From Acidobacteriota bacterium (GTDB taxonomy: Bacteria; Acidobacteriota; Terriglobia; UBA7540): 64,000 nt of DNA. The notes under the pieces were generated by a model. The model was not told the origin of the DNA and did not search any database. It saw only the letters and a list, made by a program, of their open reading frames with translations. Of the stretch, positions 30,253 to 39,967 are shown one piece after another. The position numbers and the translations under genes are program-made. How positions within the stretch are numbered: the first letter of the stretch is position 1; every line of letters starts with the position of its first letter. The stretch lies in assembly GCA_021787735.1 (NCBI GenBank), contig JAJYLL010000007.1:23724-87723 (forward strand). The letters are read 5' to 3'.

Positions 30253-31794
30253 ATGCGCCTGATCACTTCAGTCAGCGAAATGAAGGCCCTGACCAGGGAG
30301 GCTCGTTCCCATGGCAAATCCATAGGTCTGGTTCCCACAATGGGCGCGCTGCACAAAGGCCACCTGAGCCTGATTCGCCAGGCCAAGCAACAATGCGATG
30401 TGATCGTTGCCTCGGTGTTTGTGAATCCGACCCAGTTTGGACCTGGAGAGGACTACGAGCGCTACCCGCGCAACATCGACAAAGATTTTAATCTGCTCAG
30501 CTCCTACAACATCGACGCCGTCTTTGCTCCCTCGGCTGAGGAGATGTACCCCGAGGGATTCCAGACCTTCGTGGAACCAGGCCCACTTGGAAAAATTTAC
30601 GAAGGGGCCTCGCGCCCCGGACATTTTCGCGGCGTCGCTACGATCGTGGTCAAACTCTTCAACATTGTGCAGCCGGATATGGCGTATTTCGGCCAGAAGG
30701 ACTTCCAGCAGACGGTCGTAATTCGCCGTCTTGTTGAAGATCTGAACATGAGCGTTCGGCTCGTCCTCTGCACCATCGTGAGGGATGAGGACGGTCTGGC
30801 AATCAGCTCGCGCAATGCCTATCTTAAACCTGCGCAGCGAAAGTCAGCCCTCTCACTATCCCGGAGCCTCCGCAGGGCCGTGGAGTTGGCACATTCCGGA
30901 CAGGCCGACGCACGGAAAATCCTGGACGAAATGCGTCGCGTGTTGCGGACGGAATCCCGAGTGAAGATCGATTACCTGGCGATTGTTGATCCGGTATCGC
31001 TTGAGAAGGCTTCGCAAGTAACCGCTGGCATGATTGCACTTGTCGCAGCGAGGGTTGACCGGGTCAGATTGATTGACAACGCAATCCTCGGCCCGGCCGG
31101 GAAGTCCCCCGAAGAACTCCTCCAGATGGCCCTAAGCGCACCGGCAGTCACAACAACAGAGGCTCGAATTCCGGGGATTGCCGCAGAGGCTGTGGTTCAT
31201 AAGATCGAAAGTTGTCGCGACTGCGCCGCGATTTCGACCATCCTTCTTCCGCCGCGCGAATTCATGGGCGCATACATCAAACGCGATTATCCGGACCTGA
31301 ACTCTGTCCAGACGGCAGTAATCGGCCGCAATGCCACAGCGAGGCCCGACAATTCGTTTTACCGCACCAGCGGGCGCCCCAATCGGTTTGTTACTGCCCT
31401 CTACGAACTGGTTGGCGTGGCAGACTTCGAGGAATTCAGGAAACGATTCATCCTGACCGACATTATCCGATGCCACACGTCAGCACCAAAGGTTCCGGAC
31501 AAGGCCATGCACAACTGCTTGAGGCATCTGCGCAACGAACTCAGCCTGTTTCCGAACCTGGAAACACTCGCCGTGCTGGGAGAAGATGCTTACCTTGGGG
31601 TCCAGCGCTTTCTTCTGGAGCGGGACTTGGACTCGATCCAGCCATTTTCACAATTCGTAGAGCCCAATAGCTGGGCCGAGGAACAGGTTGAGATCTCATT
31701 CCTGAATAATCGGGCTGTCAGGATTTTCTATTGCCACCACCCGACACTGGGGTACCAGCGAAGCCCGTCCCTGGCTTCGGCACTTGTCAAATAG
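30253..31794 (+). CDS. panC: Pantothenate synthetase fused to a C-terminal uracil-DNA-glycosylase-like (4Fe-4S type) domain
   Basis: N-terminal ~290 aa is canonical PanC (VPTMGALHKGHLSLI, VFVNPTQFGPGEDYERYPR, SSRNAYL). C-terminal ~215 aa has CxxC...TDIIRC-x14-C...LGEDA...HHP, resembling family 4-type UDG. Confidence 0.92.
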   Translation: MRLITSVSEMKALTREARSHGKSIGLVPTMGALHKGHLSLIRQAKQQCDVIVASVFVNPTQFGPGEDYERYPRNIDKDFNLLSSYNIDAVFAPSAEEMYPEGFQTFVEPGPLGKIYEGASRPGHFRGVATIVVKLFNIVQPDMAYFGQKDFQQTVVIRRLVEDLNMSVRLVLCTIVRDEDGLAISSRNAYLKPAQRKSALSLSRSLRRAVELAHSGQADARKILDEMRRVLRTESRVKIDYLAIVDPVSLEKASQVTAGMIALVAARVDRVRLIDNAILGPAGKSPEELLQMALSAPAVTTTEARIPGIAAEAVVHKIESCRDCAAISTILLPPREFMGAYIKRDYPDLNSVQTAVIGRNATARPDNSFYRTSGRPNRFVTALYELVGVADFEEFRKRFILTDIIRCHTSAPKVPDKAMHNCLRHLRNELSLFPNLETLAVLGEDAYLGVQRFLLERDLDSIQPFSQFVEPNSWAEEQVEISFLNNRAVRIFYCHHPTLGYQRSPSLASALVK

Positions 31795-31812
31795 CGGCAT
31801 GGGCCGGAGTGT

Positions 31813-32271
31813 CTACAGTTTCAGCGCTGCCAAAACCTGTTGGATGTGTCCATCCACTTTTACCCGTGGGAACACAGCCTTCACCTTACCCTGAGGATCG
31901 ATAATGTAAGTCGACCTAACAATTCCCATGCTCTTTTTGCCGTAAAGGGTTTTCTCCTGCCATGCCCCGTAAGCTTCAAGCGTCTTGTGGTCAGCGTCGC
32001 TTGCAAGAGGAAAGTTCAGACCATGCTTATTACGAAACTTCGCCAGCTTCTCAGGCGAGTCGGCGCTCATCCCCAGGACTTTGGCACCAAGCCTATCCAG
32101 ATCTCTTTTGGCGTCACGAAACTCGTGTGCCTCCCGTGTTCAACCAGGAGTGTCAGCTTTCGGGAAAAAATAAAGGATCAGGGTGCTGTCTTTGAAATCG
32201 CTCAGTTTTACCGGCTTGCCAGAATCTGACGGAAGTGAAAAACTCGGAGCCTTATCTCCAGTGTTCAGCAT
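31813..32271 (-). CDS. Selenocysteine-containing peroxiredoxin (BCP/PrxQ type), UGA at 32140-32142 read as Sec
   Basis: The two ORF-track fragments are in one frame: MLNTGDKAPSFSLPSDSGKPVKLSDFKDSTLILYFFPKADTPG[TGA]TREAHEFRDAKRDLDRLGAKVLGMSADSPEKL... TGA is at the peroxidatic Cys position of the PKDDTPGCT motif. RBS GAGGAG; SECIS-like hairpin 17 nt after UGA; selC in the same window. Confidence 0.9.
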
Positions 32272-32305
32272 CTTTGAACTCCTCTTGTAGGCTAAATCTA
32301 CAGAA

Positions 32306-33547
32306 TTACCTGGGCCCGACTGCACCGGCATGGGGAGTCGCCGCCCCGCCATCGGGCTTAGCTGTTTCTGAATTGTTCGAAGCCTTCAGCAGCGCGCCGT
32401 AAGCCAGTTGGAACTGCTGATTGCCAGGATCAAGTTTCTGCGCTTGACGGAATTGATCGAGCGCCATTTTCCGGTCGCCCGCTGCCTTATACGTCAGCCC
32501 GAGGTTGAAATGAGCAACGGGATCGTTTGGCCTAATGCGCAAGACTTGTCCGTACTCCGAAACCGCACCTTTCCAGTTGCCCTTCTGGTAGTAAGCAGCA
32601 GCCAGGTTGTTGTGGGCCGTGATGTAATTAGGACTCAACTGGATGGCGCGCTGATATTGCTTGATGGCATCATCCATGTTCCCCTCCTGCTGAAGCGCCA
32701 GGCCAAGATTATTGCAGGCTGCGGCATACTTGGGATTCAGTTGCAATGCTTTCTGATATTGCTCAACTGCAGCCTGAAGATTTCCCGTCTGCCGCAAGGC
32801 ATTGCCCAGATTGTTGTAAGGTTGTGCCCAGTCCGGTTTCAGCGCAATGGTGTTGCGATATGCATTCATCGCCCCGTTCAGATCGCCCGACATCGCCAGC
32901 GCGTTCCCCAGATTGTCATGCACTATGGCCCAGCCAGGCTCCAGTCGAGTGCCGGTGCGGAATTCAGAAATAGCCGGACCCAGCTTCCCCTGCTGAGCAT
33001 AAGTCAGCCCAAGATCGTTGTGGGCGCCGGCATTATCTGGATCGATTTCAATCGCCTTCTGAAATTCCTTCGCGGCTCCGTCAAGGTTCCCTTCGCTGCG
33101 GAGCAGCGTACCAAGGTTGTAGCGCACATCGGCATTCCTTGGGTCCAAACGGATGGCCCGAAGGTACTCCAACATGGCAAGGTTTGACTTTTGGAGCTGG
33201 CTATACGCACTGCCCAGAGCATTGTGGGCCTCCGGCCAGTTCGGCTCAAGTTCAACTGCTTTCTTGTAAAAAACGATAGCGTCGTTCAGACGCCCCTTGG
33301 TTTCGAGCTTCTGGCCCTCAGCAAACTGTTCCCGAGCTGCCGCGTTCCACTGCGTACCGGCAGGCTTTTTTGCAGCCGCTTTTCGTTTCGTGCTCGCCGG
33401 CGCGGATCGACGAAGTCTTGCGAGACTCTTTTGGGCAACACGGTCACTCGACGATGCCTGCCGTGCGCCAGCACGAGCAGAACCAAAGCCAGCGATGACC
33501 AATATTCCCACCGCCAGCAGGAACATTTGAAATGATTTCGATCGCAT
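32306..33547 (-). CDS. Exported TPR-repeat protein
   Basis: Tandem TPR units such as AEAHNALGSAYSQLQKSNLAMLEYLRAIRLDPRNADVRYNLGTLL; signal-like MRSKSFQMFLLAVGILVIAGFGSARAGA. Confidence 0.9.
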   Translation of the reverse strand: MRSKSFQMFLLAVGILVIAGFGSARAGARQASSSDRVAQKSLARLRRSAPASTKRKAAAKKPAGTQWNAAAREQFAEGQKLETKGRLNDAIVFYKKAVELEPNWPEAHNALGSAYSQLQKSNLAMLEYLRAIRLDPRNADVRYNLGTLLRSEGNLDGAAKEFQKAIEIDPDNAGAHNDLGLTYAQQGKLGPAISEFRTGTRLEPGWAIVHDNLGNALAMSGDLNGAMNAYRNTIALKPDWAQPYNNLGNALRQTGNLQAAVEQYQKALQLNPKYAAACNNLGLALQQEGNMDDAIKQYQRAIQLSPNYITAHNNLAAAYYQKGNWKGAVSEYGQVLRIRPNDPVAHFNLGLTYKAAGDRKMALDQFRQAQKLDPGNQQFQLAYGALLKASNNSETAKPDGGAATPHAGAVGPR

Positions 33548-33619
33548 GAAACGCCTGCTCCACTCGGTCTGCGACAACAGCGAGTCCTCTCTCTTTATCA
33601 GGACGAAATCACCCAACGG

Positions 33620-35098
33620 TTACGCCAGTTCTCTTTTTAGGACTTCCTGCACTAATTGCGGTTGTGCTTGGCCCCGCGTTGCCTTCATCACCTGGCCCAC
33701 AAACCATCCCATCGTAGCCGTCTTTCCCTGACGATATTGTTCTGCCTGCTTGGGATTGGCAGCTATGATTTCCCTGGCAATCACCGCCAGCTTCTCAGGA
33801 TCGGTAATTTGCTCCAGACCTTTTTCACTTACAATTTGATTCGGGGTCTTACCGGTCTTGAACATTTCCGCCAGAACATCCTTGGCCATCTTTCCGGAGA
33901 TCGTATCTTTGGCTACGAGTTTGATGAGCCCTGCCAGATTTTCTGCCGTCACTGGGCTCTCCAGGATAGACTTGCCATTCTCCTGCAGCAGATAGCTCAA
34001 ATCATTCAGGACCCAGTTGGCTGCCAGCTTCGGCTCGCCGCAGGCCTTCGCAGCCCGCTCAAAGAAATCCGCAGTAGCCCGTGACGCCGTCAGAAGCGCA
34101 GCATCTTGCTTCGGCAGCGCATACTCCGCCTGAAAGCGGCTTTCCTTTGCACCGGGCAGTTCCGGCAGCGAACGCAACACATGTTCTTTCCATTCTTCCG
34201 TCACAACCAGCGGCAGAAGGTCCGGCTCCGGAAAGTAGCGGTAGTCATGAGCAAATTCTTTTGACCGCATGCCGTATGTGCGCTGTTCGCGGCTGTCAAA
34301 CAGCCGCGTTTCCTGCGAAATTTCTCCGCCGTTTTCAAGCACATCGATCTGCCGCTCCACCTCATACGCCAGCGCCCTTTGGAGAAACCTAAAGGAGTTC
34401 AGGTTCTTCACTTCAGTCTTGGTTCCGAAGGCTGCTGCCCCTTTCTTGCGGACGCTGACATTTGCGTCAACCCGAAGGCTTCCTTCTTCCATATTGCAGT
34501 CGGAAACCTCAAGGTAAAGCATCAGGGTCTTGAGGCGAGTGAGGTAATCATAAGCCTCTTCCGGCGAGCGCAGGTCCGGCTCGCTCACGATTTCGATAAG
34601 CGGAACGCCGGAGCGGTTGAGATCGATGTAGGTTCTTTCCGCGGAATCCGGAAATCCTTCATGGAGGGACTTGCCGGCGTCTTCCTCCATGTGCACCCTC
34701 GTGATTCCTATCCTCTTCCTGGTGTCCCCAACCTCGATATCAATCCAGCCGCCTTCGGAAAGCGGCTCGTCATACTGTGAGATCTGGTATCCCTTCGGAA
34801 GATCCGGATAGAAGTAGTTCTTCCGCGCGAATCGAGAACGAGGATTGATGCGGCAATTCAACGCCAGCGCCGCCTTGACCGCCATGGTCACAGCCTCACG
34901 GTTCAATACCGGCAGGGCGCCGGGAAGTCCCAGGCAGACCGGGCATGTATTCTGGTTCGGAGGATCGCCAAAATGAGTCGAACACGAACAGAAGATCTTG
35001 GACCTGGTAAGAAGCTGAACGTGTACTTCCAGTCCGATGACCGGTTCGTACTGCCCCAGAGTATCAGCGGATAGCGTCACCAATGTGGACATCACCAC
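33620..35098 (-). CDS. gatB: Aspartyl/glutamyl-tRNA(Asn/Gln) amidotransferase subunit B
   Basis: YEPVIGLEVHVQLLTRSKIFCSCS; NTCPVCLGLPGALPVLN; C-terminal GatB/YqeY domain. Confidence 0.97.
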   Translation of the reverse strand: MVMSTLVTLSADTLGQYEPVIGLEVHVQLLTRSKIFCSCSTHFGDPPNQNTCPVCLGLPGALPVLNREAVTMAVKAALALNCRINPRSRFARKNYFYPDLPKGYQISQYDEPLSEGGWIDIEVGDTRKRIGITRVHMEEDAGKSLHEGFPDSAERTYIDLNRSGVPLIEIVSEPDLRSPEEAYDYLTRLKTLMLYLEVSDCNMEEGSLRVDANVSVRKKGAAAFGTKTEVKNLNSFRFLQRALAYEVERQIDVLENGGEISQETRLFDSREQRTYGMRSKEFAHDYRYFPEPDLLPLVVTEEWKEHVLRSLPELPGAKESRFQAEYALPKQDAALLTASRATADFFERAAKACGEPKLAANWVLNDLSYLLQENGKSILESPVTAENLAGLIKLVAKDTISGKMAKDVLAEMFKTGKTPNQIVSEKGLEQITDPEKLAVIAREIIAANPKQAEQYRQGKTATMGWFVGQVMKATRGQAQPQLVQEVLKRELA

Positions 35099-35380
35099 TC
35101 CGTATTGTATTCGTTGTGTTTCGAGCCCTCAAAAGGCTTTGAATAAGGCGTCTTGATGTTGTTGCAAGTCCATATTATACATTACGAGCCGCCACAACCT
35201 GTCGTATCATCGGAAGCAAGTTTCAGTTGTATGCAACGGGATGACTGGTGGTGACATCCATTGATTATAGGGCTTTGATTTTTGTGGGGACAAAGTTTGC
35301 GCGAAACCCGTCCTGAGTTCGGGAACGGTTCATTGAGTTCATTCAGGCAGGGTGCATATAATCAAGGTACGTGAGGGCGT

Positions 35381-36847
35381 ATGGGACAAGCAAAAACCTT
35401 AGGCGACTTAAGGAGTTCAGGGTATAAGAGCCAGGGCGTGAAAGACGAGATGCGCGCCAACCTGATCCGCAAATTGCAAAAAGGCGATGAGATCTTTCCC
35501 GGCATCGTCGGATACGAGGATACTGTTATCCCGCAGATTTCAAATGCCATCCTTTCACGCCACAATTTTATTCTCCTGGGATTGCGCGGCCAGGCCAAAA
35601 GCAAAATCTTGCGGTCACTCGTCTCGCTGCTGAACAACGAAGTTCCGTTCATTGCCGGATGTGAGATCAACGACGATCCTCTGAATCCAATTTGTCGTGC
35701 TTGCCACGAATTGATAGCAAAACTCGGTGACGAAACGCCAATCGACTACTTGCCGCGCGACCAGCGATTTGTTGAAAAGCTTGCAACTCCCGACGTGACC
35801 ATCGCCGACATCATCGGCGATCTTGACCCGATCAAAGCGGCGCGCGCCGGGCATGCCCTTTCAAGCGAACTGACCATTCATTACGGTCTGCTTCCGAGGG
35901 CGAACCGCGGCATATTCGCCATCAATGAACTCCCGGACTTGGCGGGCAAGATCCAGGTGGGACTCTTCAACATCATGCAAGAAGGCGACGTTCAGATTAA
36001 GGGGTATCCGGTCCGTCTGCCGTTGGATGTGGTGCTGGTGTTTACCGCCAATCCAGAGGACTATACGGCGCGCGGCAAGATCATTACTCCCCTCAAGGAC
36101 AGGATTGGGTCAGAAATCCGAACGCACTATCCCAGCACTCTTGAGCACGGTATCGCCATTACCTCACAGGAAGCCTGGGACGAACGAGGCGGAGCACCCC
36201 AGTTGATGGTTCCGCATTTTATCCGAGAATTGATCGAGGCCATCGCCTTCGAAGCGAGGGAAGAGAAAAAGATCGACAAGCGCAGCGGCGTCAGCCAGCG
36301 CATGCCCATCACTTGTCTCGAAAACGTTATCTCGAACGCGGAGCGCCGTGCCCTGATCCGGGGAGAGAAGACAGCCGTTCCCCGTCCCTCAGACATATAC
36401 GCCGGCCTGACTTCACTGACCGGGAAATTTGAGCTTGAGTACGAAGGCGAGCTGCGAGGCGCAGAAAATATTGCACGCGACGTCATCCGCCAGGCCAACG
36501 CACGCGTGTTCAAAAAGTATTTCGATGATGTGCCAATGACGCCCCTGATCCAATGGTTCGAACTGGGTGGAACTTTGAAATACGAACTAGACGCTTCCAC
36601 CTCGGACCTTTGGGAGCAGTTCAAGAATATCCAGGGCCTATTGGAAACCACGCGAACACTGGGAATCAAGCCCAAAGACGGCCCCTCATTGCTGGTCTCA
36701 GGCGCTGAGTTCATTCTGGAAGGGCTCTATGCGCTGAAGAAGATCAGCCGTAATGAAGAACTCGGCTTTTATGTGGAACGCCGCACTGCGGAACCCATTG
36801 TCGAACCGGGCGAGGGGTTTGGCCGCCGCCATCGCACCTTGAACTAA
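35381..36847 (+). CDS. Magnesium-chelatase-subunit-I-like AAA+ ATPase
   Basis: FILLGLRGQAKSKILRSLVSLL P-loop; RGIFAINELPDLAGKIQVGLFNIMQEGDVQIKGYPVRLPLDVVLVFTANPEDYTARGKIITPLKDRIG. Confidence 0.9.
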   Translation: MGQAKTLGDLRSSGYKSQGVKDEMRANLIRKLQKGDEIFPGIVGYEDTVIPQISNAILSRHNFILLGLRGQAKSKILRSLVSLLNNEVPFIAGCEINDDPLNPICRACHELIAKLGDETPIDYLPRDQRFVEKLATPDVTIADIIGDLDPIKAARAGHALSSELTIHYGLLPRANRGIFAINELPDLAGKIQVGLFNIMQEGDVQIKGYPVRLPLDVVLVFTANPEDYTARGKIITPLKDRIGSEIRTHYPSTLEHGIAITSQEAWDERGGAPQLMVPHFIRELIEAIAFEAREEKKIDKRSGVSQRMPITCLENVISNAERRALIRGEKTAVPRPSDIYAGLTSLTGKFELEYEGELRGAENIARDVIRQANARVFKKYFDDVPMTPLIQWFELGGTLKYELDASTSDLWEQFKNIQGLLETTRTLGIKPKDGPSLLVSGAEFILEGLYALKKISRNEELGFYVERRTAEPIVEPGEGFGRRHRTLN

Positions 36848-36896
36848 CCCTGAAGGATCAGCAAACTTTCCACCGGCATTAAGAAAGCGAAACCCG

Positions 36897-38138
36897 ATGA
36901 AGTACATCAAATTCGGGAAGCACATTCCGGACCCCTTTGAAGATTTGAGCACCGAGGACTTGATGCAGATGCTGCAGGATTTTCTGCTCGACAGCGGCTT
37001 CTACAGCCAGTATTACGGCGTCCGCGAGATGGATCCCGAGAAGACGATGGAGCAGTTGCGCCAGGTTCTATTAGAAGCGCTGGAGCAAAAGGGCATGATC
37101 TCGGACGAACTCCTCGAAGAAATGGTCGGCAACCCTGAAAACTCGAAACTCTCAGAGGCGCTCGACCGGATGATGCAGCGACTGGCCGATGAAGGCTATG
37201 TCTCAATTGAACAGCCTCAGCAAGGAGCGGTGAGTGAGCAAAGAGCAGGCCAGATGAGCCATGGGGAAGGACAAACAAAGTTCGAGATAACCGACAAGGC
37301 GCTCGACTTCCTGGGTTTCAGAACCCTTAAAGATCTTCTCGGCTCACTGGGAAAATCAAGCTTCGGCCGCCACGACACCCGCGAGATGGCCACCGGAGTG
37401 GAATCCGACGGGTCGAGCCGCCGCTACGAATTTGGCGACACGCTGAACCTGGACGTAAACGCCACGCTTCTCTCAGCTATCAGGCGTAATGGGCTGAGCA
37501 TACCACTCGAACTGGATTATCAGGACCTGCAGGTCCGGCAGTGTGAATATCAAAGTTCCTGCGCAACGGTGCTGATGCTCGATTGCAGCCACAGCATGAT
37601 TCTTTACGGCGAGGACCGCTTCACACCGGCAAAAAAAGTGGCTATGGCGTTGACCCATTTGATCCGAACTCAGTTCCCCGGCGATACCTTGCACATGGTA
37701 CTTTTCCACGATTCAGCGGAGGAAATCCCGCTTCAACAACTGGCTCGCGTTAAAGTGGGACCTTACTACACGAACACTCGCGAAGGCTTGCGACTGGCCC
37801 AGCGCATCCTCTCCCGCCAGAGGAAAGACATGCGCCAGATCGTGATGATTACCGACGGCAAGCCTTCCGCTCTGACGCTCGAAGACGGACGGATTTACAA
37901 GAATGCTTTCGGTCTCGACCCGCTGGTTGTCTCGGAAACGCTGCATGAAGTCGTTCGCTGCCGCCGCAACGGGATTCTCATCAATACCTTCATGCTGGCT
38001 TCCGATTATGGTCTAGTAAATTTCGTGCAGAAGGTCACGGAAATCTGCCGCGGTAAAGCCTACTTCACCACACCCTACACCCTGGGCCAATACCTGTTAA
38101 TGGACTACATGCGGAAAAAGGTGAAACACATCCACTGA
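36897..38138 (+). CDS. VWA-domain protein (CoxE/chelatase-subunit-D-like)
   Basis: [44 protein letters not shown]-type motif; paired with the upstream AAA+ gene. Confidence 0.85.
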   Translation: MKYIKFGKHIPDPFEDLSTEDLMQMLQDFLLDSGFYSQYYGVREMDPEKTMEQLRQVLLEALEQKGMISDELLEEMVGNPENSKLSEALDRMMQRLADEGYVSIEQPQQGAVSEQRAGQMSHGEGQTKFEITDKALDFLGFRTLKDLLGSLGKSSFGRHDTREMATGVESDGSSRRYEFGDTLNLDVNATLLSAIRRNGLSIPLELDYQDLQVRQCEYQSSCATVLMLDCSHSMILYGEDRFTPAKKVAMALTHLIRTQFPGDTLHMVLFHDSAEEIPLQQLARVKVGPYYTNTREGLRLAQRILSRQRKDMRQIVMITDGKPSALTLEDGRIYKNAFGLDPLVVSETLHEVVRCRRNGILINTFMLASDYGLVNFVQKVTEICRGKAYFTTPYTLGQYLLMDYMRKKVKHIH

Positions 38139-38171
38139 GACGGAGAGCAGTCTCCACCCCGTGTACGAAAC

Positions 38172-39551
38172 CTAACGAGCGTGTTTCGATGCTGCCCTCA
38201 GCATCGCCTCGATACTCTGCTCAACGTCTGCCTCCGCCGTTGACCAGTTGCACACGCTGATGCGCATGGCAGTCCTGCCTTTCCACACAGTCCCGGCACA
38301 CCAGCACGTGCCATCCTCCTGGATTGCGGCAATCGTGCGCTGCGTTTGTTCCGCAGTTCCGAACGATACCAGGACCTGGTTCAGCACAACTTCATTGAGC
38401 ACTTCGAATCCTGCACCCCCCAGGGCCTCTGCAAACCGCCGTGCGTGACGGCAACAGCGCTCCACCAGATCAGCAAGGCCTTTGCGTCCCAGGGACCGCA
38501 CGGCCGCGTACACGGGAACGGACCTGGCGCGCCGCGATTCTTCCGGGACAAACTCGTGCGGGTCGCGCTGGTTGCCGGTAGCAACGATGTAAGGAGCGGG
38601 CAGAGACATTGCGCTGCGGTGAATAGACTCATCGGCGCAAAATGTGATCCCGCAGTCGTATGGGACATTCAGCCACTTGTGCGCATCGGTTGCCACCGAG
38701 TCGGCCAGTTCGATCCCACGGAGCAAGGCTGCCCGCTCGGGAGAAACTGCCGCCCAAAGGCCGAATGCTCCGTCTACATGCAGCCACGCCCCGGAGGCCT
38801 TTGCACAATCGGCGATTTCGCTGAGGGAGTCGAATGCTCCCGTATTCACGTTGCCGGCTTGCGCACACACGATGCACGGCCCTTTGATGCCCCGCAGGAC
38901 CTCCGCCAGGTGAGGAACACTCATCCGACCCTGAGGGTCCGTGGGAATGCGCCGAACGCGATTGGCACCAAGACCCAGGAATCGAAGTGAAGTGGAAATC
39001 GTATAATGAGCTTCCTCGCCCACGACCACTTCGACAGGTGGCGCTCCGTATAGTCCGTCCGCTTCCACATCCCATCCGGCATTGCGCAACACCCCATGCC
39101 GCGCCGATGCCAGAGCGGTAAAGTTTGCCATGTGGCCGCCGGTCACAAACCCAAAACTCATCGTCGGACGAAGTCCCGCCAGTTCCCGCAGCCAGGCCCC
39201 CGTGATTTCCTCAATCACAGAAACCAGGGGCGACAGAATGTAGATCCCCGCGTTCTGGTCCCAGGCTGACACAAGCCAGTCCGCAGCGAGTGACGCTGGA
39301 AGGTTTCCGCCCACCACAAAGCCAAAGTATCGCGGCCCCGTCGACGCAACGGTGCCCTTCATGCCGGCGCTGCCGAGAATTCTGACGAGGGCCTCAGGAT
39401 CCGTTCCCTCTCGCGGCAAGGGCCCTCCCAGCACCTGACGTAACCCATCGGCGGATGCACTTGCGGGAACGGGGCGCTTATCAAGCGAGGCAAACCAGTT
39501 TGAAGCAAGTTCCTGAACGCCTGCAAGGAGGCTGGACATATTTTCGTGCAT
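38172..39551 (-). CDS. PLP-dependent decarboxylase (aromatic-L-amino-acid/group II type)
   Basis: GFVTGGHMANFTALASARH; WLHVDGAFGLWAAVSPER; DSVATDAHKWLNVPYDCG with PLP Lys. Confidence 0.9.
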   Translation of the reverse strand: MHENMSSLLAGVQELASNWFASLDKRPVPASASADGLRQVLGGPLPREGTDPEALVRILGSAGMKGTVASTGPRYFGFVVGGNLPASLAADWLVSAWDQNAGIYILSPLVSVIEEITGAWLRELAGLRPTMSFGFVTGGHMANFTALASARHGVLRNAGWDVEADGLYGAPPVEVVVGEEAHYTISTSLRFLGLGANRVRRIPTDPQGRMSVPHLAEVLRGIKGPCIVCAQAGNVNTGAFDSLSEIADCAKASGAWLHVDGAFGLWAAVSPERAALLRGIELADSVATDAHKWLNVPYDCGITFCADESIHRSAMSLPAPYIVATGNQRDPHEFVPEESRRARSVPVYAAVRSLGRKGLADLVERCCRHARRFAEALGGAGFEVLNEVVLNQVLVSFGTAEQTQRTIAAIQEDGTCWCAGTVWKGRTAMRISVCNWSTAEADVEQSIEAMLRAASKHAR

Positions 39552-39725
39552 TTCAATAACCTTCCGTTAAACCAGGATCGACACACATAGCCATGAATCG
39601 AAATTGGACTCTGGCTACCTAAACAACAGACCGGATTTATCTTAAGCCATTTTTCTGAACGATTCCGGCACGTTCACGTTACAGCTTGTTACTGAAATAA
39701 TGGAAGTCGGCTCGCTCCCGGCACT

Positions 39726-39896
39726 TCAGCTTTCTTCTGACTCTTCTACTTCGCGCTTCTTGTGCTTGGGAGGCTTGTGCCAGAGGTCTTCTTCGCGCCG
39801 GGTTGGAGGAGGAGCACCGACGAGCTCCCGGGCCTGGCGCTTTACTTCTTTCCATCCCTTGAACGGCTCTTTCTTCGGAGGTCTGGTGGGAGGCAT
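39726..39896 (-). CDS. Small highly charged hypothetical protein (56 aa)
   Basis: MPPTRPPKKEPFKGWKEVKRQARELVGAPPPTRREEDLWHKPPKHKKREVEESEES; below ORF-track size limit; directly downstream of selC. Confidence 0.45.
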   Translation of the reverse strand: MPPTRPPKKEPFKGWKEVKRQARELVGAPPPTRREEDLWHKPPKHKKREVEESEES

Positions 39897-39967
39897 GGGA
39901 CAAACTCCGCCGAGAAGAGATGGTGTTCCCTACGTTTCGCAAGATCAAACGAACAGGCTGAAAACTT

